NCBI GenBank assembly: GCA_022453515.1
Contig: JAJNNY010000001.1
Span: 1,488,001-1,552,000, forward strand
Origin: Astrocystis sublimbata
Lineage: Eukaryota; Ascomycota; Sordariomycetes; Xylariales; Xylariaceae
Direction: 5' to 3'
DNA length: 64,000 nucleotides
A program made the translations under genes and the position numbers. Every line of letters begins with the position of its first letter. Position 1 is the first letter of the stretch. Below are positions 1 to 11,299 of this stretch, piece after piece. Below the pieces are notes generated by a model, which was not told the origin of the DNA, searched no databases, and saw only the letters and a program-made list of their open reading frames with translations.

Positions 1-67
1 GTTCATTGACGGTTTACTAGCACTGCAGTAGCTGAAATCTGTATTTGTACTGTTGATTTGAGCAAAC

Positions 68-2007
68 ATGTCTAAACACCTCCTCGAAGATGCTGACGTA
101 GAGGCGACCCTGCCTAGAAAAAAGTCGAAGAAGGAAAAAAAGGACAAGAAAGAGAAGAAGGATCGTAAGGCGGCTGTGCAAGTAGACGACTCGGCCGACG
201 GAACACCAATCCCGCCCGAAGATGATGACGCGATCACGATACCGGCCGATGGCGACGCCAAGGTGAAGAAGAGCAAGAAGGAGAAGAAGAGGAAGAACAA
301 GGACAAGGACACCGAAGCCGAGGGGATGGAAGACGCAACAGAGGCCAATGGCAGCGAGGGCGCGGAATTGAGCGAGAAGAAGTCGAAGAAGGAGAAAAAG
401 GACAAGAAGGAAAAGAAAGAGAAGAAGAAGCGACAGAAGGTAGACGCAGATACGATCGAGCCGGCCGCCGAAGATGGCCCCTCTGCTACCTCGAATGCGA
501 CAAACGGCCACACGCCCTCGTCTACTACTGCTTCCCCGTCAGAGATCAAGAGCTTCTTGAGCACCCACCAGATTACCGTCGTCGATCCTCTTTCCGACGA
601 GCCCACGCCGCCCTTCATGCACTTCTCACAGCTGCCGCCGTCCACCTTGATAGCGAAAAACCCATTCGCTGCGTTCAAGGCGCCGACGCCCATCCAAGCC
701 GCATCGTGGCCCTTCGGACTAGCTGGACGGGATATCGTCGGAGTGGCAGAGACAGGTTCGGGAAAGACCATCGCATTTGGCCTTCCCCTCGTCAACGCCG
801 TACTCGGCATGCCCAAGGTCAAGGGCGGCAGGATACGTGCCGTCGTGGTATCGCCCACGCGAGAACTTGCTATGCAGACCAATGTCGAGCTTTCCAAGCT
901 GACCGACCTTGTCGGGCTCAAGACCGTCTGTGTCTACGGTGGCGCATCCAAGGATGATCAGAGACACCTCCTGCAGAAGGCCGACATTATTGTCGCCACC
1001 CCCGGTCGTCTGAAGGACTTCTTGGAGGAAGGATCCATAAAGCTGGAGAATGCTGGCTTCGTTGTGCTCGACGAGGCAGACCGTATGCTGGACAAGGGGT
1101 TCGAGGATGACATCAAGAGGATCATCGGCTGCACACCCGATAAGGGCAAGCGCCAGACTCTCATGTTCACAGCCACATGGCCACAGAGTGTGCAGGCTCT
1201 AGCTCTGACATTCATGATCTCGCCCGTTCGGATCCAGATCGGTGGCAACGAGAGCGGTGACCTGCAAGCGAACACGAGGATCGAACAGCGTGTTGAGGTC
1301 ACGGACCAGCGGGCCAAGGAGCAACGGGTCTTACAGATTCTCAAGGCACAACCTAAGAATGATCGGGTTCTGGTCTTCTGTCTGTACAAGAAAGAGGCGA
1401 CGCGTGTTGAGAATTTCTTGCAGCAGCGCGGTATCAATGTTGTTGGTATTCATGGCGACTTGAAGCAGGAGCAGCGGACGCGAAGTCTCGAGGCATTCAA
1501 GTCGGGCAAGGCACCCGTACTAGTAGCTACGGATGTGGCCGCTCGTGGTCTCGATATCCCCGAGGTGAAGCTAGTGGTCAATGTTACAGTAAGTTGAGGC
1601 CACTCCATTTCGTTCCACCGGCTCACTTTCACCCTTCTCAACCCTCTCTGCTTCAGCAAGCTGACTTAGATGTAGTTCCCACTCACCATCGAAGATTATG
1701 TCCACCGCATTGGCCGTACTGGACGTGCCGGCAAGACAGGGCAGGCCATCACCATGTTCACAGAACACGACAAGGCACACTCTGGAGAGTGAGTATAAAC
1801 AAAATAAAGACCCGTTTTACCAGCCACCGCAGACCACTAACACCACCCAGGCTTGTCAACATCCTCAAGGCGGCAAACCAACCCATACCGGATGAACTGC
1901 TGAAGTTCGGCACTACGGTCAAGAAGAAGGCGCATAGCACATACGGCGCATTTTTCAAGGACGTTGACATGTCGCAAAAGGGTACCAAGATCACGTTTGA
2001 TGATTGA
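68..2007 (+). CDS. DBP3: ATP-dependent DEAD-box RNA helicase Dbp3
   Basis: Predicted nucleolar RNA helicase that remodels pre-rRNA during 60S ribosome assembly. Exons 68..1588, 1676..1788 and 1851..2007 give 596 aa. Both introns (87 and 62 bp) have GTAAGT/GTGAGT donors and a branch-like CTGAC or CTAAC before the AG. The first 125 residues or so are blocks of Lys-Lys-Glu-Lys, the basic tail typical of Dbp3. Then come the Q motif, Walker A AETGSGKT (about residue 227), PTRELA, TPGR, the DEAD box in VLDEADRM (about 333), TAT in place of SAT, and after intron 1 [10 protein letters not shown]. The end, [14 protein letters not shown], matches the family. The start ATG has A at -3. It is convergent with RFT1, with stop codons 86 bp apart. 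Seen: motifs and splice frames. Known: family role. Confidence 0.95.
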
Positions 2008-2093
2008 ACCCGACCACCAGTGTAGTTTACGTGCAGATGTGCAATGAAGAGTATCGATTCTGTATTCGTTTATGCATCTACTAGTATAAAGGA

Positions 2094-3992
2094 TTACGAT
2101 GTACCGCGACGGCCACGTAAGGAGCGATAGCTTTCCATTAGATACCGGCGTTCAGCGTATGCACTGCCAGAGAATTAGTAGCAAATCCACGCAAGATAGA
2201 ACATATAAGCTAATAGAGGCGTTCATGAGACAAAAACTTACATAAGTCCAACGTAGGGCAATGCCAGAGCTCCTACTGTGATCAGGTCTTTGAAGACATG
2301 TGACGATATTGCGCCTACCGCGATGCCAGCCCTCGACAATACTCCCCACTGTACAGCGGTGGCCACTACGTAGAGAGCTGATCCGTTGGGTATGAGTTGC
2401 CTCCAGCCCATTTCCACACCATGCCGTCGGAAATACAGTGAGATAAATGCGCCGCTCCATGTGATACGGCACAGCATGTTGATCGCATTCGCGTACACCA
2501 GTCCAGCAGCGCCCAGATCGAGGACGCGCAGCGAGACGAACCCGGCAACAGCGAAAGCGAGGCTGAAGAGACCCATCCAAAAACTCTGTCGATGAACCTC
2601 GGACTTGGTGGCGACGGATGAGATGAATGCCTCGGTGACGCCGTTCACGGCTAGGAGCGGGATGTACAAGCAATACTTCGCAAGCGCAGCGCCGGCACCG
2701 CTCCCAGACCACCGAGGGCCCGCCACTATCTGCACGAGTAGCGGCGCGGCGTACGGGCCGATGCTGACGACGACGACGCTCATGATGAGATAGAGTCTTA
2801 GCAACGCTTGGAAATCGGATCGCGCTTGGCGGATCTGTGTCTTGGCTGTGTTCTTCTCCTGGTCTCCCTTTCCTCCCTTTTCTCCTGGAGTAGACGGTGG
2901 AGAAGAAGACGATGTCGATGAAAGGAGCTTGCTGAAATAATTCCTGCTGCTCTCCTCAATGGGTTGAAACACGAGACGAGCAAGCAGACTGCCGTAATTG
3001 TTAGCTAGAGCGTACACGCCCTGAGACTGCGGGTCGGAGAGGATCGAGACGAGGAACGTGTCTCCCTGCGTGAGCACATGCTTGACGAGCGATTGGGACA
3101 TGAGACTGTATGCTAGTTGCAGCGTAGGTTGGTAGAAGAAGCCGAGAGCATAGCTTTCGTTCGCGGAATCTTTCATTTCTTTTACCTTACTTGATGGCGC
3201 ATCGTAGGCCACCCGTCGCGGAAACAGAGAGAATCCCTCGGAGCGGGCCAACCGGAGGCCATACCACGTGTACACAGCCAGTAGTCCGGCGCTGTAGGCG
3301 AGCTGGCCGAAGGCAAAGGGCACCACGCCCAGATCCAAGCCCTGCCTCCATCCCCAATTCGCTGCGCCGAATGTGCCCACACAGCGCAGGACGGTGGCGG
3401 TCGACTCGGCCACGGCGCGGGGCCCGAAGCGGAGTCTGTGCTGCAGTACGACGAAAGCTGGCTCGGATAGAAGTTCGATCAACGCAGCGAAGCCGTAGAC
3501 TCGTAGAGACGGCCCTAGGTACGGCGTCGACGCCGTAGCAGTGTCCACGTAGCGCAGATAGGCCCAGCCGAGACCGAGTGAGGAGGCGAGACCTAGGCCG
3601 AGCGACAGGTGCGCGATGTTGACAACTGATTGGCTGCCCGTCACGTCCGCAGCTTGTTTCTGCGGTTTTCCATCTTTACTGCCACTGCTAGTGGCGACCT
3701 CATCTTTGCCGGACCCGTATCGCTGGACAGCTACGCGCAAGCTCTCGCGGGCGAAGAATAGCACGGACAGGTAGTAGACCTCCAGCTGTGCGGACACGCC
3801 AAGCAGTTGGGCGGTCAGGAAGCGTAGCAGCAGCTGATTGGCGCCGAAGGTGATAGCGCGAGAGGCGATCTGGAGGATGATGAGAAGCGATGCTGCTTTG
3901 ACTGCTGAGCCTGTCTTTTCGGGCTTTGCTTGCGTATTGCTGGTTGGTGTTGGCGCCGAGCGTTGAACGCTGCCAGGCGCATCGTCGGCCAT
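2094..3992 (-). CDS. RFT1: Rft1 family ER N-glycan lipid-linked oligosaccharide protein
   Basis: Multi-pass ER membrane protein required for Man5GlcNAc2-PP-dolichol to be used in lumenal N-glycan assembly; whether it flips the lipid itself is debated. Exons complement(2242..3992) and complement(2094..2163) give 606 aa. The 78-bp intron has a GTAAGT donor and GCTACTAAT branch point. Without it the protein would stop at ...VGLM and lose the conserved C-terminal YAERRYL. The start is the MADDAPG methionine at 3992; the frame is open further upstream to 4127, but that stretch does not look conserved. Visible Rft1 features are SLLIILQIASRAITFGANQ at the first membrane span, an LGVSAQLEVYYLSVLFFARESLR block, about a dozen hydrophobic segments, and a hydrophilic Ser/Lys-rich loop after the mid-protein VFQPIEESSRNYFSK motif. 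Confidence 0.93.
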
Positions 3993-5084
3993 GTCAGCCT
4001 CCAGTATCGTGGATATGGGACAAAACGCGGACTGGCTAGGCCTTTTCTTGGTGGTATGGCACTGAGAAAACAGAGCCACAGAACGCAATCTAGTTTCGTC
4101 AAAAATAAGTTTACACGGATGATTCACTTCAAGCTATCATAGGCTCATAGCTATGTCGAGACTACCAGGTACATGAAGGTGTAGACGAGAGGGGGTCTAT
4201 GTAGGTGCTGACTTAGCTGGGTACCTACATCTGCTCAGTGCTCTCTTAGATGTCTAGTCGTCACCAGTCACCCTTTAAACGCAACCTTGATGCATATGTC
4301 TATATATAAGTAAACATCTTGGTTGCCTCCAGAGAGATGAATAGGTCGATAACCATGTGGTTGTATTGGGAGAGAATCTACTTTGTGGGCTAGGTGTACC
4401 TACAAGCATAAATGCCTAGGACCAACCAGTCGTACTGTGCCTTCCTTTCCGGCTCGCCAGGCTCCTTCCACTCAGACATCTCAGACTCATGATTTTAAAG
4501 GCCTCACCCACCCTGGAGGTAGGAGCGTCTACAAGGAAGGCACAGTGTAGCCTGGATTTCCACGTACTTAAGCCTGCAGGCACACCCTAGCCCACACAAT
4601 AGAATCTCCCCCAATACAACCACCTTTCTGATCGACCTGTCTATCTCCTGGAACCTCGCTATGATGCAAGGCAGGCGTGCATATGATGCAGCAAGCATGT
4701 GGACGTCCCAAAGCAGATTTCATGAGATATTATGTGCTGACATGATTGGGCTATCCCTGCTACGTCCCTCCAGGTTGCATCTTCAAACTGCATTTACGAA
4801 AGGCAAAACTCAAAAGTTCCTAACTCAAAAGTCTATATCACGTATCGGAATTTAGGGTTAGGGCATAGGTAATAAGCCCGTAGACGTGGCCTTTTTACCG
4901 TGGTCGTCATCTTTCCGGCAACGTAGGAATCTCTCACCATCACAACTTCTTCCGTCTTCCATTGAGCAACGAGTCTTCGTCGGCCTTACTACTAAGGCGT
5001 ATGCTTCGTCCACACTTGATGTTATTATATCTAGTATCAAGTCAACCACCCACCCTTCGCCAACCTGAAAGATAAAGATACATC
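3993..5084. other. Intergenic region between divergent RFT1 and phosphoesterase genes
   Basis: 1.1 kb with no supported gene. It must hold the promoters of RFT1 (leftward) and the phosphoesterase (rightward). Short ORFs here have no recognisable motif. The stretch around 4140-4230 carries scattered TAGGT/ACCTA words that recur in other spacers of this window. Confidence 0.5.
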
Positions 5085-6392
5085 ATGTCTCTCTTTACGA
5101 CGCAATTCCAGGTTGTGTCAGATCTCCATCTCGAAACGCCCATCGCGCAACCACTCTACAAAACATTCCAGCTCCGTATCGTTGGCAGTCACGTATTCCT
5201 CCTAGGAGATATCAGCCTAGTCGTAGACGGCGGACTTTTCGACTTTCTGCGAGCCTTGCTGGAAAAGAACCGCGGTTGTCGCTTCTGTTATGTCCTAGGC
5301 AACCACGAGCCTTACGGGACTACGTTGACTAACGCGGTCGCGCTACTCTGGGAGTTTGGGGAAGAGGTCAGACGGAAGTATGGAGGACGCTTCGTGTTTC
5401 TCAACCGAGACCGTTTCGATGTCGATGCAACCACTACGATTCTCGGTTGTACGTTGTGGAGTGACGTGCTCCCGGGGCAAGCTTCCGAAGTATGCGATCG
5501 TCTCACCGATTTCCACGAATTGAAGGGAATCCGCAAGTGGTCGCTCGAGAAGCATTTGGAGAAGCATAGGAAAGATAGAGACTGGCTGAACAGCCAAATC
5601 CGAGAGATAGAGGAAGAGGAACCAAAACGCCGGGTTATCATCGCTACTCATTACTCGCCAATCCTTGATCCGAGAGCAGTCGAGCCTGCTCACCAGGGCA
5701 GCAGCATATCCTCCGCGTTCGCAACAGACATGTCAAATGATCTTTGCTGGACATCCACATCGGTTAAGCTGTGGGCATTCGGTCATACACATTACAACTG
5801 CGGCTTTCGCGATGAGGCCACCGGCAAGCTGGTAGTCGCAAACCAGAGGGGCCATGGGAACGCGGAGATGAAAGAGCTTCTCATTGAACCAAACGAGAAT
5901 GGCTTCGATATCATTACACCCTTGCCGACGACAAGGCCTAAACGCCCGAGGACAATACCAGCGCCGCCCAATCCCGTAACCACCCCTTCGCCGAGTATAA
6001 GAGCCCTTTCACCCCCGATAATAAAACCAACGCCACCCGAACCCGCAACTACCCCCTTACAAAATACAATAACTCCTAAACCCCTCATAATAAAATTAAC
6101 CCTGCCTAAACGCGCAGCTACCGCTTTGAAGGAAATGGAATCCCCAAAGCCCCTGGTTATAAAATTAACACCGCTTAAACCCATAACCACCCCTTTGAAA
6201 CCCCCTAAACCTCTGACAACGAAAATGATGCTGCCCGAACCCGCGCCTACCCCCCTGCGAAACACAAGAGCCCTTCAACCCCCGAAAAGAAAACCAACGC
6301 CGCCTAGATCTGCAAAGGTCGCGTCCGCCACCAAGCTCCATCGTTTGTTCCACCGAGAAGCCGATCATTTCCCAGGAACTAAACAACAGTAG
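5085..6392 (+). CDS. Calcineurin-like metallophosphoesterase with Pro/Lys-rich repeat tail
   Basis: Single-exon 435-aa protein. The N-terminal half is a two-metal phosphoesterase: SDLHLE (D13, H15), GD at 41-42, GNHE at 72-75, THYSP (H189) and GHTH at 233-236 supply the expected metal and catalytic ligands in family order. The substrate cannot be read from the sequence; fungal relatives are usually annotated only as Ser/Thr-phosphatase-superfamily or Icc-like. From about residue 281 the protein becomes a Pro/Thr/Lys-rich tail with four imperfect repeats of about 23 aa (311-400), then a basic end. There is no signal peptide or membrane span, so it is probably cytosolic or nuclear. The start ATG has A at -3 in a CATC context. 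The catalytic fold is well supported; the role of the tail is unknown. Confidence 0.88.
   Translation: MSLFTTQFQVVSDLHLETPIAQPLYKTFQLRIVGSHVFLLGDISLVVDGGLFDFLRALLEKNRGCRFCYVLGNHEPYGTTLTNAVALLWEFGEEVRRKYGGRFVFLNRDRFDVDATTTILGCTLWSDVLPGQASEVCDRLTDFHELKGIRKWSLEKHLEKHRKDRDWLNSQIREIEEEEPKRRVIIATHYSPILDPRAVEPAHQGSSISSAFATDMSNDLCWTSTSVKLWAFGHTHYNCGFRDEATGKLVVANQRGHGNAEMKELLIEPNENGFDIITPLPTTRPKRPRTIPAPPNPVTTPSPSIRALSPPIIKPTPPEPATTPLQNTITPKPLIIKLTLPKRAATALKEMESPKPLVIKLTPLKPITTPLKPPKPLTTKMMLPEPAPTPLRNTRALQPPKRKPTPPRSAKVASATKLHRLFHREADHFPGTKQQ
6015..6284 (+). repeat. Imperfect in-frame tandem repeat, unit about 69 bp (23 aa)
   Basis: Within the phosphoesterase gene, four units align as I-I-K-x-T-x-P-x-x-A/I-T-T-P/A-L ... 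PKPL. The third unit is about 9 bp shorter and the fourth more diverged. All length differences are multiples of three, so the frame is kept. The encoded stretch is Pro/Thr/Lys-rich and likely disordered. Confidence 0.75.
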
Positions 6393-6840
6393 TCGCGCGC
6401 GACGAAATCACACCCGGTCGGAGGGAGTGTCAGAGCACTTTATCCAATAGTGGTACCCTATCGAGCCGAGCCGAGAGGAAACTTCTCATGACAACTTTAA
6501 AGTGGTCGAATAAGCGTTTGTTGATTTTTGCTGGCCAGTGTGATGGATATTTGGTAGGTGGATAGCCTTGAGCTCTCACCGTGTTCGGCGTTGATGGTGC
6601 TTGACCATGCTGTGTTCTCATAACCTTAGCGATAGACAATAGTCATTGACTCTAGTCACCACACTCTCAAATGTGTTTGTGCCTCGAGCTTACATTGCAT
6701 TCTTCGGAAAACTCCATTACCTAGTAGGAATCCGTTTGATCGTTAACGATGAGGGAGTCTATCCGGTAGTGCTATTATTGCCTCCTATAAGAATCTGAAG
6801 GGTCCCCAAGCTAGCAGCTGCGAGAACTGCCGAGTTCAAT
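6393..6840. other. Intergenic region (3' ends of both neighbours)
   Basis: 448 bp between the convergent phosphoesterase and ketopantoate reductase genes. I see no gene or repeat; it should contain both polyadenylation regions. Confidence 0.5.
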
Positions 6841-7993
6841 TCATTTCGTATCAATGATCATGAACCTCTGGTTCATAGCCACCAGCAGAGTATAGAGAGT
6901 CTCCAGCGTAGGGATATCCACACCGAGCTCCTTGCCCCTTTTGACCGGATACCCCAGAATGACTTCAACCTCCATAGGCTTGCCATTCTTAGCATCGAGC
7001 TGCATGCTACTTCCGATCGGAGGCATTCCTAATATCTTATCCATGAGGCGATCGACCAAGCCATGTTCTACTGGCACCTCGCACTTCTGGGCTACGTTGA
7101 TGACCTCGTGCATCAGCCTCAGAGTCATGGGGGTCGCCTCGGGAGACCTGAGCCAGCTGTGCGTGTCGAGCATAGTTAATGTCGTCAGAGAGTTCCATGC
7201 CGCGTTCCAGACCACCTTTTCCCATCTCTGAATCTGTATATTCTCCACGATTGTGGATACCGTATTTCCTTGCCTGAGCAGGTGAGCAAATGTTTCAAGT
7301 CGCAGCCTCTCCGCATCTTCTTCGACGGTAGGGTTGGGGAACAGGCCCATCTGCATGTCCTCGGACTTTGTATGGGTGACAAAGCCGGGTTCCTTTTGCG
7401 AGGCTCCGACCCAGGTCTGAGTAACATTCCAGAGTGTCAGTGATAATGGGTTGCGAAAACATAAGCGATAGGATATGAATGATCTACGAACCACACAAGA
7501 TAGAATAGCGATTTTCGGGAAGGCTTCTCGGAACACATCTTCATTGCCGACGCCGTTCTGGATGATGACAATGGTAGTTTCCTTCTCATCCACTACCGGC
7601 GCGAGTTGTGCAGGGACCGAGGATTGGTCGGTCGCCTTGTGAGCGCAGACGATAAAGTCGAAAGTGCCTCCAGCTTCGGCAGGTGATTTGACAACTGTGT
7701 TGTATCAGTCGTTTAGAAGTTTTTAGAGTAAAGACTAACAGGTTTCCGTACCTTTGTAAGGCCTAACTGTATGTTTCCCATGATTTTCACTGGTAATGGT
7801 GAAGCCATTGCTTTTCACTGCATCGTAATTTGACCGAGCGACCACGGTCAACCGCACCTTCTCATTTCGGCTGAGGATGAATGCATAGAATGAACCAATG
7901 CTAGTTGTCACGTTACTACACTATCCGAACCGTTTTACATCAACAAACTTACGCACCGAGGCCGTAGAGGAGTACATCGATTTGATCCGTCAT
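6841..7993 (-). CDS. Ketopantoate reductase (ApbA/PanE)-like protein
   Basis: NAD(P)H-dependent reductase of the 2-dehydropantoate 2-reductase family, which makes pantoate for pantothenate/CoA. Exons complement(7953..7993, 7752..7900, 7492..7694, 6841..7416) give 322 aa. The N-terminal Rossmann motif GLGAIG (11-16) is completed only by splicing intron 1. TTIVIIQNGVGNE and, after intron 3, CVTWVGA are family hallmarks. WEKVVWNAAWNS contains the probable catalytic Lys198 and the Asn202 region, and MEVEVILGYPVKRGKELG with DIPTLETLYTLL is the usual C-terminal domain. Intron 3 uses a GTTCGT donor, weaker than the others, but frame and motif continuity support it. Fungi often hold several paralogues of this family, so assignment to pantothenate synthesis is inference. 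It is divergent from the aldo-keto reductase at 8774. Confidence 0.88.
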
Positions 7994-8773
7994 GGCGAAT
8001 AACGACAAATATTCAGTGATCCCGCTATCAGTAAGTTGTAGTTCGTGAGTAAGGAATTTTTACAAACTCATATAAAAATTGAAAGCTGTGTCATATTTAA
8101 TAATGACTGATAATCCGTAGTACTGAGCCTAAGCATTAGAGGCGCCGCGGGGTAGTGTTGGAGATGGCGGGGTCGGAATTGGAGAGGTGGAATATTGTTT
8201 TGTTCTTCTTAGTACCTTCAATATCACTATATACCAATCTTAATCCATATTCGGTAGATCTATCGCGAGTATTGACCGATGAACTGTATTCGTGTCTCTT
8301 AGAGTACTAGTTTCAGACTGGCGCTGTTGGTGCCTTTGCCTGACTTAAGTGTGACTGGGTACACTTAGTGACATCATGAGAATGGCTAAGTAGAGTCATT
8401 TTTACGAGATATGCAATGAGTTGCATATTTTAATTATCCCAAAAATTTGCCGTATAATGAGAATAGTTACAAACTCGCGATGGTTCCAGTCAGTCGCGCG
8501 CTGCTCCGTGCTACCGGTGCAGTTCGGGTCCAATTCAACCTACAAATAACCAATCCGGAACCCGACCCATACGGTAATCCCGAGAGTCAATTCGACTACC
8601 TAGAGTAGCACAATGATCAGCATTGCCAATAGAGGTTATCAACCAGCAATCACCTGAGAAAACAAATGACATACAATATTGACTTCTCTTGTAATTAGTT
8701 CGCTTTTTGCAAATTGGAAATTGAACCCAGCTTTTCCATCATCTATGACCAGCAATCAACACAGCACTGCAAC
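7994..8773. promoter_or_regulatory. Shared divergent promoter region
   Basis: 780 bp separates the start codons of the ketopantoate-reductase-like gene (leftward) and the aldo-keto reductase (rightward). No ORF is supported. It is AT-richer than the flanking exons, with one short GC-rich patch near 8140-8160. No specific factor site is claimed. Confidence 0.4.
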
Positions 8774-10026
8774 ATGTCATCAGGACGGACTCTCAAACTC
8801 AACTCGGGATACTCAATTCCCGCCGTCGGCCTAGGCACATGGGTAGGTAATTTATATCCCCACATCCTCACACCACACCAAGTCTAACATCGCCCAGCAA
8901 TCACGACCGAACGAAGTAGCCTCGGCCGTTGAACACGCGCTGCGGCACGGCTACCGGCACATCGACGCGGCGTCCTGCTACGGGAATGAGAGCGAGGTCG
9001 GGCAGGGCATCCTGGCCTCGGGCGTGCCGCGCTCCGAGATCTTCATCACCTCGAAGCTGTGGAACACGCACCACCGGCCCGCGGACGTGGAGGAGGCGCT
9101 GGACGAAACCCTGAAAAACATCGGTACGGATTATCTGGACCTCTACCTCGTGCACTGGCCCGTGTCTTTTGAGAAGGGCGCGAGCCCGCACGATCATTGG
9201 CCCATCAACCCTGCGACGGGCGCGGTTTGGACCATCGATGTGCCGGATCTGGACACTTGGAGGGCGATGGAGGGACTGGTGAGGAAGGGGAAGGTGAGGA
9301 GCATCGGGGTTAGTAATTTTACGAGGGAGAGGATTGAGGAGTTGTTGAAGGGGTAAGTTACTAAGTTGAGATGAGATTTCACGTGCCGTTATGGCGCGAG
9401 AGATGCATCGCAACGAGGCTAATTGCTCGCTCACTCACTAGGGCCGAGATCAAGCCCGCTGTCAATCAGATCGAAGCACATCCATACTTGCAACAGCCGG
9501 CGCTTCTGGAATGGCTTCGTGGTCAGGTGAGCTCGCCGTCATGTACCAACCAAGCCGAGCTCACATGCTGATGAGTTATTCTCACTATCATCAGGGCATC
9601 GTAGCCCAAGCCTACAGTCAATCCGGCAACAACATCTACGGCAAGCCCAAAGCCATCGACGATCCCGTCGTCACCGAGATCGCGGCCTCTCTCGGCCGGC
9701 AGCCCGCGCAGGTGCTGATCCAATGGGTGCTCCAGCGCGGCATGGTGGCGCTGCCGAAATCCGTCACGCCCTCGCGGATCGAGGCGAACTTCGAAGACTT
9801 CGAATTACCCCAAGACGCTTTTGAGCGTATCAGCAGTCTCGACCGACACGCGCGGTACAACTTCCCCCTGAGACTCGGGATCAACATCTTCGGGGAACAC
9901 GATGAGGAGACGTTGAGGAAGGGGGTCGAGGATCTGATTAGGGCGACGAAGGAGAGGAGTGTAGCTGATCTATATGAGGCGAGGAAGAAGGATCTACATG
10001 AGGAGAGGGAGAAGGCGAAGTCATAG
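8774..10026 (+). CDS. Aldo-keto reductase
   Basis: NADPH-dependent reductase with the (beta/alpha)8 AKR fold. Exons 8774..8842, 8898..9352, 9442..9526 and 9595..10026 give 346 aa. The complete AKR tetrad is visible: D46 and Y51 in HIDAASCYGNE, K76 in TSKLW, H109 in LVHWP. VRSIGVSNF, NQIEAHPYLQQ and ALPKSVTPSRIEANFEDF are typical cofactor and barrel motifs. The C-terminus after GINIFGEHDEET is an extra helical, charged tail of about 50 aa that most AKRs lack. Splice frames are phase 0, 2 and 0 and every join restores a family motif; the gene cannot be read without them. The natural substrate cannot be inferred; glycerol, xylose or ketolactone type reductases all share these motifs. Confidence 0.93.
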
Positions 10027-10906
10027 GTGTTGCGCGTATCGTTGGATTGTGAGCCATGAGCATTCGTGTCAAGTAACGTTGTCTAGCTAAATGCCTAGGT
10101 ACGTCTCGTCTACTTGTCAAAAAGAAGAAAGGTTACAGGACGCCTAATTGGACTGGGACACACAGTTGGTAATGGGACATGATGTATAAGCATTGTACTG
10201 ACATTGATTTTTGACGTCGGCGGGCCGGAATGACTGTATAACTGTGTTGGGAAAGGATCGCAGAGGATCTGCGGTACGGAAATGAGGAACGTAATCATAA
10301 GCCTAGGAATCACGGATACCATGGCAATCAAGCACCACGACGAAAGCTTCGCAATTACGATCATAATTGTGTTTCATTTGTCTCATTCGAGGTGAATCAG
10401 CATGATAGCCCCCATCAGTTCCGTAGGCTACTAAGGTGTGAGGCAGTGCACCCACTACCTAGGTAGGTAGCTTCCATGCATAATTAAGTAGCTCGATACT
10501 TCATTCACCACACGTGATTCAGATTTTATTTTAATTCGAAGAGGTGGTACTTGGTATTTGATCATGGCACATTAGAATTGTTGCGCAGCCACCTCCCTAT
10601 TACGCAACCAACTGTCCCGGTGCGACCCTGCTCCAACAGATAACCAGTGGAGTCGGACTCTTGATTATTGGATAATTCCATAACGAGAACTGGATGCAGT
10701 GTCGTGCGTGAATCCAATCTCTCAATATGAGTTTGTGTCTTGATGGTCTCTAGGTCGGATCTGGCCGACTCTATTGTCCATGGCTGTGTCGCTGCTCATG
10801 AGTGCCATAGCCCACCCCGTTCGCATCGCCGACGAAACTGCGCATGATATTCCTTGACCTTGAGGAGGCAGGCTTTCCAATTATAGCTCTAGCTGTAGTC
10901 GCAGAC
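10027..10906. other. Intergenic region (convergent 3' ends)
   Basis: 880 bp between the aldo-keto reductase and hydroxyisourate hydrolase stops. No gene is supported. At 10455-10470 there is a near-palindromic CTACCTAGGTAGGTAG block, an example of the CCTA/TAGG words common in this window's spacers. Confidence 0.5.
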
Positions 10907-11299
10907 TCAGCTCCCGCGGTAGGTGGTATACGAGTAGGGCGACAGCAGCAGGGGGACGTGGTAGTGCTGGCCCCTGCTCACGACGAAGGTGACGACGACC
11001 TCGGGGAAGAAGGTGTTGCCGTCACCAAAGTAGGCGCCGGTGTCGAAGCGCAGGGTCCAGGTGGACTTGTGGTCGACCTCGGACAGGACGTCGTCGAGGG
11101 CGTAGGTGGGCACGTCGCCGGCCTCGCGGGCGCTGCTGTAGGGCAGCCAGGTGGTGATGCGGCCGTCGTCGTCGGTCTGGGACTCGAAGGTCTTGAGGGG
11201 CGCGTGGCCGCCCTCGAGCTTGACGCGGATGCCCTTGGCCGGCTTGCCCACCGACGTGTCGAGCACGTGGCAGGTGATGGTGTCCTTGTCGCCTGCCAT
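10907..11299 (-). CDS. 5-hydroxyisourate hydrolase (transthyretin-like)
   Basis: Hydrolyses 5-hydroxyisourate, the urate oxidase product, to OHCU in purine degradation. It is a single-exon 130-aa protein, close to the usual family length. The active-site signature is intact: ITCHVLDTSVGKPA (H11), R47 in DDDGRI, H112/H114 in GQHYHVPLLLSP, and the invariant C-terminal YRGS (127-130). There is no N-terminal PTS2-like or C-terminal SKL-like signal, so a cytosolic location is likely. Fungal purine-catabolism genes are often induced by urate through GATA-type factors; I do not point to a specific site. A long antisense ORF over this gene is a shadow produced by its GC-rich third positions. Confidence 0.95.
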   Translation of the reverse strand: MAGDKDTITCHVLDTSVGKPAKGIRVKLEGGHAPLKTFESQTDDDGRITTWLPYSSAREAGDVPTYALDDVLSEVDHKSTWTLRFDTGAYFGDGNTFFPEVVVTFVVSRGQHYHVPLLLSPYSYTTYRGS

